Positions 37,496-46,428 of a DNA stretch of 64,000 nucleotides are shown piece by piece. The notes beneath the pieces were generated by a model, which was not told the origin of the DNA, did no database searches, and was given only the letters and a program-made list of their open reading frames with translations. Origin of the DNA: Mycolicibacterium gilvum (GTDB lineage Bacteria; Actinomycetota; Actinomycetes; Mycobacteriales; Mycobacteriaceae); NCBI RefSeq assembly GCF_900454025.1, contig NZ_UGQM01000001.1:744001-808000 (forward strand). Reading direction: 5' to 3'. Position numbers and translations under genes: made by a program. The first letter of the stretch is position 1. Each line of letters starts with the position of its first letter.

Positions 37496-38143
37496 TTGTC
37501 GACACAGGGCACAGCCGACATCGGCGGTCTCGCCGGCTGGACGGTGGACCTCATGGAACGGCTCGGGGGACCGGGCGCAGGACTGGCCATTCTCCTGGAG
37601 AACGTGTTCCCGCCGCTTCCCAGCGAGGTGATCCTGCCGATGGCGGGCTTCGCCGCCAAACTGGGCCGCCTGTCGGTGGTCGAGGCGATCGTGTGGACCA
37701 CGGTGGGCTCGGTCGTCGGAGCGTGGATCATCTACTTCCTGGGCGCGTGGCTCGGCCACACCCGGATGCGCACGCTCATGACGAAGATGCCGCTGATCGA
37801 CGACGAGGACATCGACAGGTCGGCGCAGTGGTTCGCCCGGCACGGGACGAAGGGGGTGTTCTTCGGCCGGATGCTCCCGTTCTTCCGCAGCTTCATCTCC
37901 GTTCCGGCAGGTACAGAACGGATGAATTTCGTCGTCTTCACGGTGCTGACCACGTTGGGCAGCCTGATCTGGAACTGCGTGTTCATCGGCGCCGGCTACG
38001 GGCTCGGCGCCAACTGGCACCTCGTCGAGCCCTACGCCTCGACGTTCCAGACCGTGGTCATGATCGGGGTGATCGTGCTCGTCGGCTGGTTCATCGCGGG
38101 CCGGGTGCGCCGCCGCAAGGCGCGTGCCGGTCAGGAGTCCTGA
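37496..38143 (+). CDS. DedA-family membrane protein
   Basis: A 215-aa DedA/SNARE-associated protein. LENVFPPLPSEVILPMAG is the family signature with the acidic residue. FFGRMLPFFRSFISVPAG holds the conserved Arg pair. There are four to five membrane segments and an Arg-rich tail. It is likely involved in lipid carrier transport and membrane homeostasis. It starts at a TTG with AAGG upstream. Confidence 0.92.
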   Translation: MSTQGTADIGGLAGWTVDLMERLGGPGAGLAILLENVFPPLPSEVILPMAGFAAKLGRLSVVEAIVWTTVGSVVGAWIIYFLGAWLGHTRMRTLMTKMPLIDDEDIDRSAQWFARHGTKGVFFGRMLPFFRSFISVPAGTERMNFVVFTVLTTLGSLIWNCVFIGAGYGLGANWHLVEPYASTFQTVVMIGVIVLVGWFIAGRVRRRKARAGQES

Positions 38144-38153
38144 GCGCGTCGCC

Positions 38154-38474
38154 TCACGCGGCCGGCGGCGGGTCGGGTCTGCGGTGCGGCGCATAGGCCG
38201 AGTAGATGCGGTCGCCGATCTTGATGTGCGGGGTGCGGAAGTAGGCGGACCCGGTCATCAGGATCGCCGCCGCCGCGGCCGACGCCACGGCGCTCTGCAC
38301 GTCCGGCAGTCCCGAGCAGAACAGCAGGAGAACTCCGGCGACCGTGCCCGTCCAGTAGATCCGGCGTTTGACGGCGCGTTTGGGCGCCGTCGCGGTGTCC
38401 CGGCCGGGAACCGCGGCGCCGAGGATCAACGCGAGCACTCCAGCGCCGAACAGCACCCACGACAACGTGCTCAT
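38154..38474 (-). CDS. Small membrane protein
   Basis: A 106-aa protein with three hydrophobic helices (about 4-22, 41-57 and 63-81) and a Pro-rich end. I do not recognise the family. ATGA overlap with the upstream lipoprotein gene shows coupling. Confidence 0.7.
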   Translation of the reverse strand: MSTLSWVLFGAGVLALILGAAVPGRDTATAPKRAVKRRIYWTGTVAGVLLLFCSGLPDVQSAVASAAAAAILMTGSAYFRTPHIKIGDRIYSAYAPHRRPDPPPAA

Positions 38475-39127
38475 GAATCGGGTAGCACCATCTGGAAGCC
38501 GTCCACGATCTCCTGCGCGTCGTCGAGGTACTGCGGATCGTCCGGTTCGGTGGTCTGGATCGTCAGCGTCGCGAGGAACGTGTACCCGCCGTCCTCGGCG
38601 ACCACGGCGTGCATCACCACCGGACGCTCGGGAGCTGATCCCATCTGCGGAGCGATGTAATACGTGGTCTCCGCGGGCAGCCCACACGTGGTGGTGTCGA
38701 TGGTTTCGAGGTCGAAAGCGCCCAGTCCGGTCTCCAGGTTGGCCCGGTTCTGGTCGAACACCTCCGCGGGATCCTGACTGCCCCGCACGGATTCCAGAAT
38801 GACGACGGCGTTCGTGGCGAACCCGTTGGCGACCAGATCGTCGGACACGATGCTGTACCGGATGACGTCGTTGTCCATCATCGTGTTGCGTTCCCAGCCG
38901 TCGGGCACCGGGATGCGCAGGAGCGGTTCGCTGTCGTCCTCGGTGGGGATGTCGTCGAGCGGGGCCGACACCGACACGCAGGCGTTCTGATCACCACCCG
39001 TCGCGTCCGGTCCGGCACCGGTGGCGCGTACCGCGGTGCCCGTCACGTCCTGCGTGCACGCGGTCAGCAGGACCGCCGCGGCGGCGACGATCAGATGCTG
39101 CGGCCGGAGGCGCGGCGACGTCTGCAT
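38471..39127 (-). CDS. LpqN/LpqT-like lipoprotein
   Basis: An exported lipoprotein of 218 aa. The lipobox is LLTAC after a short hydrophobic signal. The mature domain includes VPDGWERNTMMDN, FATNAVVILESVRG and HAVVAEDGGYTFLATLT, as in the mycobacterial LpqN/LpqT/MTC28 family. Function is poorly known. It is followed by the overlapping small membrane gene and preceded 19 bp away by the S9 peptidase gene. Confidence 0.82.
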   Translation of the reverse strand: MQTSPRLRPQHLIVAAAAVLLTACTQDVTGTAVRATGAGPDATGGDQNACVSVSAPLDDIPTEDDSEPLLRIPVPDGWERNTMMDNDVIRYSIVSDDLVANGFATNAVVILESVRGSQDPAEVFDQNRANLETGLGAFDLETIDTTTCGLPAETTYYIAPQMGSAPERPVVMHAVVAEDGGYTFLATLTIQTTEPDDPQYLDDAQEIVDGFQMVLPDS

Positions 39128-39146
39128 GGGTCCAGTCTGCCTGACC

Positions 39147-41192
39147 TCATCCGCCCAGGGTGCGCAGCAGGTATTCGTAGACCAGCGCGGAGCGGAAAGC
39201 GACCTGCCGATTGTCCGACGCACCGGCGTGTCCGCCTTCGATGTTCTCGTAATAGCTCACGGGGTGCCCGGCGGCCTCCAGTGCCGCGGTCATCTTCCTG
39301 GCATGCCCCGGATGTACCCGGTCGTCCCGGGTGGAGGTCGTGATCAGCACCGGCGGGTAGCGCCTGTCTGCCGAGATGTTCTGATACGGCGAGTATTCGG
39401 AGATGAACGCCCAGTCGTCGGGATCGTCGGGGTCTCCGTACTCGGCCATCCATGACGCGCCGGCGAGCAACAGGTGGAACCGCTTCATGTCGAGCAGCGG
39501 CACGCTGCAGACCAGCGCGCCGAACAGGTCGGGGTATCGCGTCAGCATGACCCCCATCAGCAGGCCGCCGTTGCTTCCGCCCTGCGCTCCGAGCTGCTCG
39601 ACGGTCGTGATGCCGCGTGCCACCAGATCCTTTGCCACGGCGGCGAAGTCCTCATAGACCAGGTGCCGGCCCTCACGCATGGCCTGGGTGTGCCATGTCG
39701 GGCCGTACTCGCCTCCGCCGCGGATGTTGGCCAGCACGTAGGTGCCGCCGCGCGACAGCCACAGCCGGCCCATGACCCCGTCGTACCCCGGGGTGCGGGA
39801 GACCTCGAACCCGCCGTAACCGCCGAGCAGCGTCGGGCCGGGCCCCTGCCGGTGACGGTGCCCGACGACGAAGTACGGGATCTCGGTTCCGTCGTCGGAG
39901 GTCGCGAAGAACTGCGAAACCTCCAGGTCGGCGGCGTCGAAGAACGACGGTGCCCGTTTGATTTCGGCGAGCTCGCCGCCCGCGGTGCCGTAGAGCAGAC
40001 GCGAGGGGGTGTCGAAGCCGGAGGAGTCCAGGAAGATCTCGTCGCCGAGGTCGTCGGCCGCCACGATCACGGTGTTGGTGTTCTCCGGCAGGCCGTGCAC
40101 CGGTTCGGAGGTCCACTCGCCGGGGGTGTACACCTCGACCCGGCTCGCGACGTCGGCCAGCGTGACGACGATGAGCCGGTCGCGGGTCCACGCGTAATGG
40201 TGCAGGCAGGTGTGCGCGTCGGGGGTGAAGACCACCTGCAGCTCGGCGGCGCCGGCGAGGAACTCGTCGTAGTCCGCGGCCAGCAGTGAACCGGCGGGGT
40301 AGGCGTGCCCGAGGTGCTGCCATTCGGTACGCAGCTCGATCAGCAGCCATTCGCGGTGCAGGGAGATGCTGGCGTCGGTGGGGGTGTCGATCCGGATGAG
40401 TTCGCCGCCGCGCAGCTCGTAGACCTGTTCGTTGAAGAAGTCGAAGGCCCGTGCAATCAGCGTGCGCTCGTAACCCGGTGTGTGGTCGCGTGACCCGGCG
40501 ACGAGCACGTCGGACTCCGCGCCGCTGAACAGTGTTTCGGCGTCGGTGAGCGCCTGGCCGCGCCGCCACCGCTTCACCAGGCGCGGGTAGCCGGACTCGG
40601 TGAGCGAACCGGCGCCGAAGTCGGTGCCGATCAGCAGCGTGTTCTCGTCCTCCCAGGACACCTGCGACTTGGCCTCGGTCAGCTCGAAGCCACCGTCGAC
40701 GAAAGCCCTTGTCTGCATGTCGAATTCACGGACCACGGCGGCGTCCGCCCCGCCGCGAGACAGGCTGATCAACGCGAGCGAGTGGGTGGGCTCCAGAACG
40801 TCCGCGCCGGCCCACACCCAGTTCTCCCCGTCGGTGCGGGCCAGCTCGTCGACGTCGATGATGACGTCCCAGTCGGTGTTCTCGGCGCGGTAGCTCTCCA
40901 GTGTCGTGCGCCGCCACAGGCCCTTCGGGTTGGCGGCGTCGCGCCAGAAGTTGTACAGGTATTCGCCGCGGCGCCGCACGTACGGGATCCGCGCGTCGGT
41001 GTCGAGCACCTCGAGCGCCTCGGCGCGCATCTGCTCGAAGCGCTCGCCGCCGAGTTCGGTCACCGTCGGGTCGTTGTGCGCGCGCACCCAGGCCAGGGCG
41101 TCGTCGCCGGTGACGTCCTCCAGCCACAGGTAGGGGTCGGTCTCGGGGGGGTGCGCGGTCGGCTCGGGGCGGGTGTCGGTCACCTCACCCAT
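39147..41192 (-). CDS. S9-family prolyl-oligopeptidase-like serine peptidase
   Basis: A 681-aa protein with an N-terminal seven-blade propeller and a C-terminal alpha/beta hydrolase. Catalytic Ser is in GAQGGSNGGLLMG, Asp in TSTRDDRVHPGHA, and His in EGGHAG. The start YLWLEDVTGDDALAWVRAHN is the classical prolyl oligopeptidase beginning. There is no signal peptide, so it is cytoplasmic. It corresponds by position to Rv0457c of M. tuberculosis (from memory). A strong hairpin lies in its 5' leader. Confidence 0.95.
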   Translation of the reverse strand: MGEVTDTRPEPTAHPPETDPYLWLEDVTGDDALAWVRAHNDPTVTELGGERFEQMRAEALEVLDTDARIPYVRRRGEYLYNFWRDAANPKGLWRRTTLESYRAENTDWDVIIDVDELARTDGENWVWAGADVLEPTHSLALISLSRGGADAAVVREFDMQTRAFVDGGFELTEAKSQVSWEDENTLLIGTDFGAGSLTESGYPRLVKRWRRGQALTDAETLFSGAESDVLVAGSRDHTPGYERTLIARAFDFFNEQVYELRGGELIRIDTPTDASISLHREWLLIELRTEWQHLGHAYPAGSLLAADYDEFLAGAAELQVVFTPDAHTCLHHYAWTRDRLIVVTLADVASRVEVYTPGEWTSEPVHGLPENTNTVIVAADDLGDEIFLDSSGFDTPSRLLYGTAGGELAEIKRAPSFFDAADLEVSQFFATSDDGTEIPYFVVGHRHRQGPGPTLLGGYGGFEVSRTPGYDGVMGRLWLSRGGTYVLANIRGGGEYGPTWHTQAMREGRHLVYEDFAAVAKDLVARGITTVEQLGAQGGSNGGLLMGVMLTRYPDLFGALVCSVPLLDMKRFHLLLAGASWMAEYGDPDDPDDWAFISEYSPYQNISADRRYPPVLITTSTRDDRVHPGHARKMTAALEAAGHPVSYYENIEGGHAGASDNRQVAFRSALVYEYLLRTLGG

Positions 41193-41201
41193 TGTTCACA
41201 C

Positions 41202-41266
41202 CCGCCGAAATTGCATTCCAGCAGGTCCGCACTCGTACTTTCCCTGCTGGAATGCAATTTCGGCGG
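41202..41266 (-). repeat. Perfect 24-bp inverted repeat in the peptidase leader
   Basis: The arms at 41202-41225 and 41243-41266 are exact complements, with a 17-nt loop. It fills most of the 80 bp between the monooxygenase stop and the peptidase ATG. No T-run follows on the reverse strand. It could terminate monooxygenase transcripts, protect RNA ends or hide the peptidase ribosome site. Confidence 0.85.
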
Positions 41267-41272
41267 AGACGG

Positions 41273-43117
41273 TCAGGACAGGTGGTGGACCTCCTGCAGC
41301 CCGTAGACCGGGGTCGGCATCCCGACGTGGCGGGCTTTGAGCTGCAGCGCCAGATACAGCGAGTAGTGCCGCGACTGGTGCAGGTTGCCGCCGTGGAACC
41401 ACAGGTTCGGCTGCTGGGTGGGCTTCCACATGTTGCGCTGCTCGCCCTCCCACGGGCCGGGATCCTTCGGGGTGTCGCTGCCCAGGCCCCACACCTTGCC
41501 GACCTTGTCCGCGACGTCCTGTCCGATCAGGTCGGCGGCCCACCCGTTCATCGAGCCGTAGCCGGTCGCGTACACGACGACGTCGGCGGGCAGCACGGTG
41601 CCGTCGGCGAGCACCACGGAGTCCTCGGTCAGCCGGGCGACCTGGCCGTGGGCGAGCTTGATCCGTCCGTCGGCGACCATGTCACAGGCGCCGACGTCGA
41701 TGTAATAGCCCGAGCCACGTCGCAGGTACTTCATGAACAGTCCGGAACCGTCAGCGCCCCAGTCCAATTCGAAGCCGGCGGCTTCGAGCCGGTCGTAGAA
41801 CTCCTTGTCGCGTTCGCGCATCTGGTCGTACAGCGGGATCTGGAACTCGTGCATGATCCGGTACGGCAGCGAGGCGAACGTCAGGTCCGCCTTCTCCGTG
41901 GTCATCCCCGAAGCCAGTGCCCGTTCGGAGTACAGATCGCCGAGCCCGATGTCCATCAGGGTGTCGGACTTGACGATGTGGGTGGAGCTGCGCTGCACCA
42001 TCGTGACGTCGACGCCGTTCTCGCAGAGCGCCTTGCAGATGTCGTGCGCCGAATTGTTCGACCCGATGACGACCGCCTTCTTCCCGGCGTACGCGTCGGG
42101 ACCGGGATGTGCGCTGGAATGGTGCTGGTCGCCGCGGAAGACGTCCTGGCCGGGCAGCGTCGGGACTCTCGGTTTGCCGGACATGCCGGTGGCCAGCACC
42201 AGCTGCGTCGGATGCAGCGTGAGCCGCTCACCGTCGCGGTCGACCTCGACGGTCCACTGGTCCGCGGCCTCGTCGAACGTGGCCGACAGGCAGGTCGTCT
42301 TCGACCAGTAGGGCACCTCCATGACGCGGGTGTAGAACTCCAGCCAGTCGCCGATCTTGTCCTTCGGGGCGAACACCGGCCAGTTCGGCGGGAACGGGAG
42401 ATACGGCAGGTGGTCGTACCAGACCGGGTCGTGCAGGCACAGCGACTTGTACCGCTTGCGCCACTGATCGCCGGGACGCTCGTGCTTGTCGACGACGATC
42501 GCCGGCACCCCGAGCTGGCGCAGCCGGGCACCCAGCGCGATGCCGCCCTGCCCGCCGCCGATCACCAGGACGTAGGGCTGGATGGTCCGGCCCAGCTCGG
42601 CATCCTCGGCCGCCTTCTTCTCGGCCCACGACCGTGGATCGGGATCGTCGCCGTGCACGGCGCCGAGCACCCGGCTGGGCCCTCTGCGTTCCTCGTGACC
42701 CTTGAGCTCCTGCAGCGCGGTGAGCAGGGTCCACGCCCGATCTGTCCCGTCGTCGGCACGCAACCGCAGATGCCCGGTTCCGCGGCCGGCGGCCGTCTGG
42801 AACTCGATGAACGCCGAGACCACCGCGTCCTCGCCGGTGCCGTCCAGGACGGCGGGTTCGCGGGTGCGGAACGCTGACGGCTCGGTCTCGGCGAGGCGGG
42901 CCTCCAGCATGTCGGCGATCTGGTCGCGGCCTTCCACGGTCTTGATGTTCCAGGTGAACGACACGAGGTCGCGCCAGAAGCTGTCGACGGCGAACATGCC
43001 GGTGATGCGCTCGATGTCACGGACGGCGAGCGCCGATTCGAACGCGGCGAGCCACCCGTCGACCCGCTGCTGCGGCGTCAGCTCGGTGGTGGTCTGAGGG
43101 TCAAGAGTCGAAGTCAT
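41273..43117 (-). CDS. Flavin-containing monooxygenase with NTF2-like N-domain
   Basis: A 614-aa protein. An NTF2/SnoaL-like domain lies at about 15-145. The FAD-binding VIGGGQGGIALGARL is near residue 185, GxWRKRYKSL-type residues follow (DQWRKRYKSLCLHDP), and the NAD(P)-binding VIGSNNSAHDICKAL is near 355. Such proteins oxidise ketones (Baeyer-Villiger) or heteroatoms. It is divergent from the alcohol dehydrogenase gene across a repeat-rich region and is probably co-regulated with it. Confidence 0.88.
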   Translation of the reverse strand: MTSTLDPQTTTELTPQQRVDGWLAAFESALAVRDIERITGMFAVDSFWRDLVSFTWNIKTVEGRDQIADMLEARLAETEPSAFRTREPAVLDGTGEDAVVSAFIEFQTAAGRGTGHLRLRADDGTDRAWTLLTALQELKGHEERRGPSRVLGAVHGDDPDPRSWAEKKAAEDAELGRTIQPYVLVIGGGQGGIALGARLRQLGVPAIVVDKHERPGDQWRKRYKSLCLHDPVWYDHLPYLPFPPNWPVFAPKDKIGDWLEFYTRVMEVPYWSKTTCLSATFDEAADQWTVEVDRDGERLTLHPTQLVLATGMSGKPRVPTLPGQDVFRGDQHHSSAHPGPDAYAGKKAVVIGSNNSAHDICKALCENGVDVTMVQRSSTHIVKSDTLMDIGLGDLYSERALASGMTTEKADLTFASLPYRIMHEFQIPLYDQMRERDKEFYDRLEAAGFELDWGADGSGLFMKYLRRGSGYYIDVGACDMVADGRIKLAHGQVARLTEDSVVLADGTVLPADVVVYATGYGSMNGWAADLIGQDVADKVGKVWGLGSDTPKDPGPWEGEQRNMWKPTQQPNLWFHGGNLHQSRHYSLYLALQLKARHVGMPTPVYGLQEVHHLS

Positions 43118-43150
43118 GTGAGCCAGGACACACCGGGGGCGTTACCGGCG

Positions 43151-43216
43151 GCAAGAGTTGCGAAGAGTTGCAACGGCCCGAGCGCCGGGGGCTGCAACCC
43201 CCTGCAACTCTTTCGC
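43151..43216. promoter_or_regulatory. Operator repeats between monooxygenase and dehydrogenase genes
   Basis: GCGAAGAGTTGC at 43160 and the inverted GCAACTCTTTCGC at 43204 form long arms. Additional AGAGTTGC (43154) and TGCAACCCC (43193) copies lie inside. The region lies between divergent genes, and the GAF-domain regulator of the cluster is the likely binder. Confidence 0.6.
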
Positions 43217-43246
43217 GCTGTGTCGGCCGTCACATAGGAATGCGGC

Positions 43247-44299
43247 ATGAGAGCAGCTGTCTACTACGGACCGAACAAACTCGAGGTCGACGACGTGCCA
43301 GAACCCGAGGCTCGACCCGGGACGGTCAAGCTGAAGGTCGGCTTCAACGGCATCTGCGGAACCGACCTGCACGAGTACTACGCGGGCCCGATCTTCGTGC
43401 CGACGGCGCCGCATCCCCTGACCGGCGCGCAGCTGCCGCTGACGATGGGCCACGAGTTCTCCGGCACGATCACCGCGGTCGGCGACGGCGTCACCGGGTG
43501 GCGGGAGGGCGATCGTGTGGCGGTCGAGCCGATCTACAAGTGCGATCAGTGCGGCCCGTGCCGGGCCGGCAACTACAACGTCTGCCAGCAGATCGGCTTT
43601 CACGGCCTGATGTCCGACGGCGGCATGGCCGAATACACCGTGGTGCCGACGGGCATGCTGCACCGGCTGCCCGACACCGTGTCGCTGGAGCTCGGCGCGC
43701 TGGTCGAGCCGATGTCGGTGGCCTATCACGCCGCCACCCTCGGCGAGGTCAGCGCCGGTGACACGGCCATGGTGTTCGGCGCCGGCCCCATCGGGATCGG
43801 CCTGTGGTTCGCGTTGCGCGGCAAAGGGCTTGACGACGTGTTCGTGGTGGAGCCGTCACCGACCCGCCGCACCGCGATCGAAGCGCTCGGGGCCAGGACC
43901 CTCGACCCGACAGCCGACGACGTGCCGGCCTTCATCGCCGACCATACGGGCGGCGATGGCGCCGACGCGGTGTTCGACGCCGCCGGCGTGACACCGGCGG
44001 TCGCCACCGCGCTGGGCTGCGTCGGGTCCCGAAAGCCGATGATCAGCGTCGCCATCTACGAAAAACCCTTGGAGACACCGCTTCTGAATCTCGTGATGAA
44101 CGAGTCGAGGATCCAGGGCTCGCTGTGTTACACCGGCGCCGACTTCGAGTCGGTGATCGCGCTGATGGCCGACGGCCGATACGACACCACCGGCTGGGTC
44201 ACCCGGATCCCGATCGACGACGTGGTCGACGAGGGCTTCGAAGCGTTGCACGCCGGCACGAAGATGAAGGTTCTCGTCGATCCGAACGGAGCGCAATAG
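43247..44299 (+). CDS. Zinc-dependent alcohol/butanediol dehydrogenase
   Basis: A 350-aa MDR-family enzyme. Catalytic zinc ligands are Cys37 (GICGTD) and His69-Glu70 (GHEFSG). Structural zinc cysteines are Cys99, Cys102, Cys105 and Cys113. NAD-binding GAGPIGIG is near residue 180. It resembles 2,3-butanediol dehydrogenases (KVGFNGICGTDLHEY, GFHGLMSDGGMAEY). It precedes an acetoin-reductase-like SDR by 2 bp, so both likely act on vicinal diols or ketones. Confidence 0.9.
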   Translation: MRAAVYYGPNKLEVDDVPEPEARPGTVKLKVGFNGICGTDLHEYYAGPIFVPTAPHPLTGAQLPLTMGHEFSGTITAVGDGVTGWREGDRVAVEPIYKCDQCGPCRAGNYNVCQQIGFHGLMSDGGMAEYTVVPTGMLHRLPDTVSLELGALVEPMSVAYHAATLGEVSAGDTAMVFGAGPIGIGLWFALRGKGLDDVFVVEPSPTRRTAIEALGARTLDPTADDVPAFIADHTGGDGADAVFDAAGVTPAVATALGCVGSRKPMISVAIYEKPLETPLLNLVMNESRIQGSLCYTGADFESVIALMADGRYDTTGWVTRIPIDDVVDEGFEALHAGTKMKVLVDPNGAQ

Positions 44300-44301
44300 T
44301 C

Positions 44302-45096
44302 ATGGCAATCAACGGAAAAGTCGCGCTCGTCACCGGAGCGGCCCGCGGTATCGGCCGGGGCATCGCCCTGCGCCTGGCCCGGGACGGCGCCGATGTGGCT
44401 CTGGTGGACGTCCATCAGGACGGTCTCGATGACGTCGCCGCGGAGATCGCCGAAATCGGCAGCAAAACAACGACGTTCGTGGCTGACGTCAGCGACCGCG
44501 ACCAGGTCTTCGCCGCGGTGCGCCACGCCTCTTCGGCCCTCGGCGGTTTCGACATCATGGTGAACAACGCAGGCATCGCGCTCGTCGGTCCGATCAGCGA
44601 GGTGACACCGGCCGAGATTCAGAAACTCTGGTCGATCAACGTCGACGGGGTGCTGTGGGGTATCCAGGCGGCGGTCGCGCAGTTCACGGCGTTGCACAAC
44701 AAGGAGCAGGGAAAGATCAGCAAGATCATCAACGCCTCGTCGATCGCGGGCCACGACGGGTTCGCGATGCTCGGTCCGTACAGCGCGACGAAGTTCGCGG
44801 TCAGGGCTCTCACCCAGGCCGCCGCCAAGGAGCACGCCGCCGACGGCATCACCGTCAACGCGTACTGTCCCGGCGTCGTCGGCACCGACATGTGGGTGGA
44901 GATCGACAAACGGTTCGCCGAGCTGACCGGTGCCGCCGAGGGCGAGACGTACGACAAGTTCGTCGGGGGCATCGCGCTGGGCCGGGCCGAGACCCCGGAC
45001 GACGTCGCCGGTTTCGTGTCGTATCTGGCCGGGCCGGATTCGGACTACATGACGGGGCAGGCGGGGCTGATCGACGGCGGTCTGGTCTACCGCTGA
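44302..45096 (+). CDS. SDR, acetoin/diacetyl-reductase-like
   Basis: A 264-aa classical SDR. TGAARGIG is at 11-18, NNAGIALVG near 90, and YSATKFAVR holds the catalytic Tyr-Lys. The C-terminal GQAGLIDGGLVYR is as in butanediol dehydrogenase/acetoin reductase (BudC-type) enzymes. It is in one operon with the zinc dehydrogenase. Substrate assignment rests on similarity and context. Confidence 0.87.
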   Translation: MAINGKVALVTGAARGIGRGIALRLARDGADVALVDVHQDGLDDVAAEIAEIGSKTTTFVADVSDRDQVFAAVRHASSALGGFDIMVNNAGIALVGPISEVTPAEIQKLWSINVDGVLWGIQAAVAQFTALHNKEQGKISKIINASSIAGHDGFAMLGPYSATKFAVRALTQAAAKEHAADGITVNAYCPGVVGTDMWVEIDKRFAELTGAAEGETYDKFVGGIALGRAETPDDVAGFVSYLAGPDSDYMTGQAGLIDGGLVYR

Positions 45097-45119
45097 GATG
45101 GGGAGCACAATCGGAGTCG

Positions 45120-46427
45120 ATGCCCAGCAATGTCGGCAGCCCGCTCGTGCCTGAACCCGCGGTCGCAGTCGGTGAGGATCCGCGCAGTTATGCGCGGCTG
45201 ATGTCGGCTGTCTACGACGCGACGATGGCCGGTGATCGTGCGCCGGCGCGTCCGCGGGAGGTCATCGGGGACTCGTGGCGCCGGATCATGGCCAGCGGTA
45301 TCGAACCCGACGAACACGCCGAGCCGGTGGTCGAGACGGGTGCGCTGGAGATGCTCCGTCGGTCCTCCGGGCTGATGGAGGTCCTCGACGACATCTCCCA
45401 CGGTCTGGGGCCGCTGGTCGCCGACGGCGAGAACATCCTCGTGGTGGCCGACGCGAAGGGCCGGGTGCTGTGGCGCTCGGGGTCGCCGTCGGTGCTGATG
45501 AACGCCGACCGGCTGGGCTTCGTCGAAGGGGCGAACTGGGGTGAGCGCGCGGTCGGCACGAACGCGATCGGGACGGCGTTGGTGTCCCAGCGGGCCGTCC
45601 AGGTGTTCTCGGCCGAGCACTTCCTGCGCAGCCACCACTCGTGGACGTGCGCCGGAGCGCCCATCCGGGATCCGCGCACGGGGCAGGTCATCGGCGTGGT
45701 CGACGTGTCCGGTCCGGCCGCGACCGTGCACCCGACGACCGTGGCCCTCGTCGACGCCGTCGCCCGGCTCGCCGAATCCCATCTGCGGGTGGAGCACGAC
45801 CGCACGCTGAACAGGCTGCGGGCGCTGACCGCGCCGATCCTGGCGCGGATGGGCAGCCCCGCACTGGTCGTCGACACGGACGGGTGGGTGGCCGCGGTCG
45901 ACGCGATGCCGCTGCACCACCGCATCCTGTTACCCGAGCGGCTCGGCCCTGGGCGGGTGCGGTTGGCGACGTTGGGGATGTGCGCCGTCGAGCCTCTGCC
46001 CGGCGGCTGGTTGGTGCGTCCGGCCGGGGGAGAGGACGGCGAGGACGCCGACGAGGCGCAACCGTCGCGGGCGACGCTCGACGTCAGTGACCCGGACCGG
46101 CCGTCGCTGGTCATGGTCGGACGGTCCGGCAGCTGGCGCCACGACCTGTCATTGCGGCACGCGGAAATCCTTGTCGCTCTCGCGCTCTCGCCGCAAGGAC
46201 GATCGGCGCCCCAGCTCGCGGAGGACCTCTACGGAGACCGGTCGAAAGTGGTGACCGTGCGCGCGGAGATGTCGCGGCTGCGCAAGCAGTTCGCCGGGAT
46301 CCTCGCCACGCAGCCCTACCGGTTCGCGGGGGCGATCGAGTTGTCCGTCCGGTATCCCGCCGACCGGCGCATGGTTCTCCCGCCGTCGAACGCCCCGGTG
46401 ATCCGCGCCGCGAGGGAGAATGGCTGA
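45120..46427 (+). CDS. GAF-domain transcriptional regulator (AcoR-like sensor, no AAA domain)
   Basis: A 435-aa protein. The start REVIGDSWRRIMASGIEPDE and the following GAF region (GENILVVADAKGRVLWRSG, EGANWGERAVGTNAIG, PIRDPRTGQVIGVVDVSG) match the sensor half of acetoin-type activators. The sigma-54 AAA domain is absent, as expected in mycobacteria. The C-terminal part (LRHAEILVALALS, LYGDRSKVVTVRAEMSRLRK) is a winged-helix DNA-binding domain. It probably controls the monooxygenase/dehydrogenase genes. Confidence 0.85.
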   Translation: MPSNVGSPLVPEPAVAVGEDPRSYARLMSAVYDATMAGDRAPARPREVIGDSWRRIMASGIEPDEHAEPVVETGALEMLRRSSGLMEVLDDISHGLGPLVADGENILVVADAKGRVLWRSGSPSVLMNADRLGFVEGANWGERAVGTNAIGTALVSQRAVQVFSAEHFLRSHHSWTCAGAPIRDPRTGQVIGVVDVSGPAATVHPTTVALVDAVARLAESHLRVEHDRTLNRLRALTAPILARMGSPALVVDTDGWVAAVDAMPLHHRILLPERLGPGRVRLATLGMCAVEPLPGGWLVRPAGGEDGEDADEAQPSRATLDVSDPDRPSLVMVGRSGSWRHDLSLRHAEILVALALSPQGRSAPQLAEDLYGDRSKVVTVRAEMSRLRKQFAGILATQPYRFAGAIELSVRYPADRRMVLPPSNAPVIRAARENG

Positions 46428-46428
46428 C

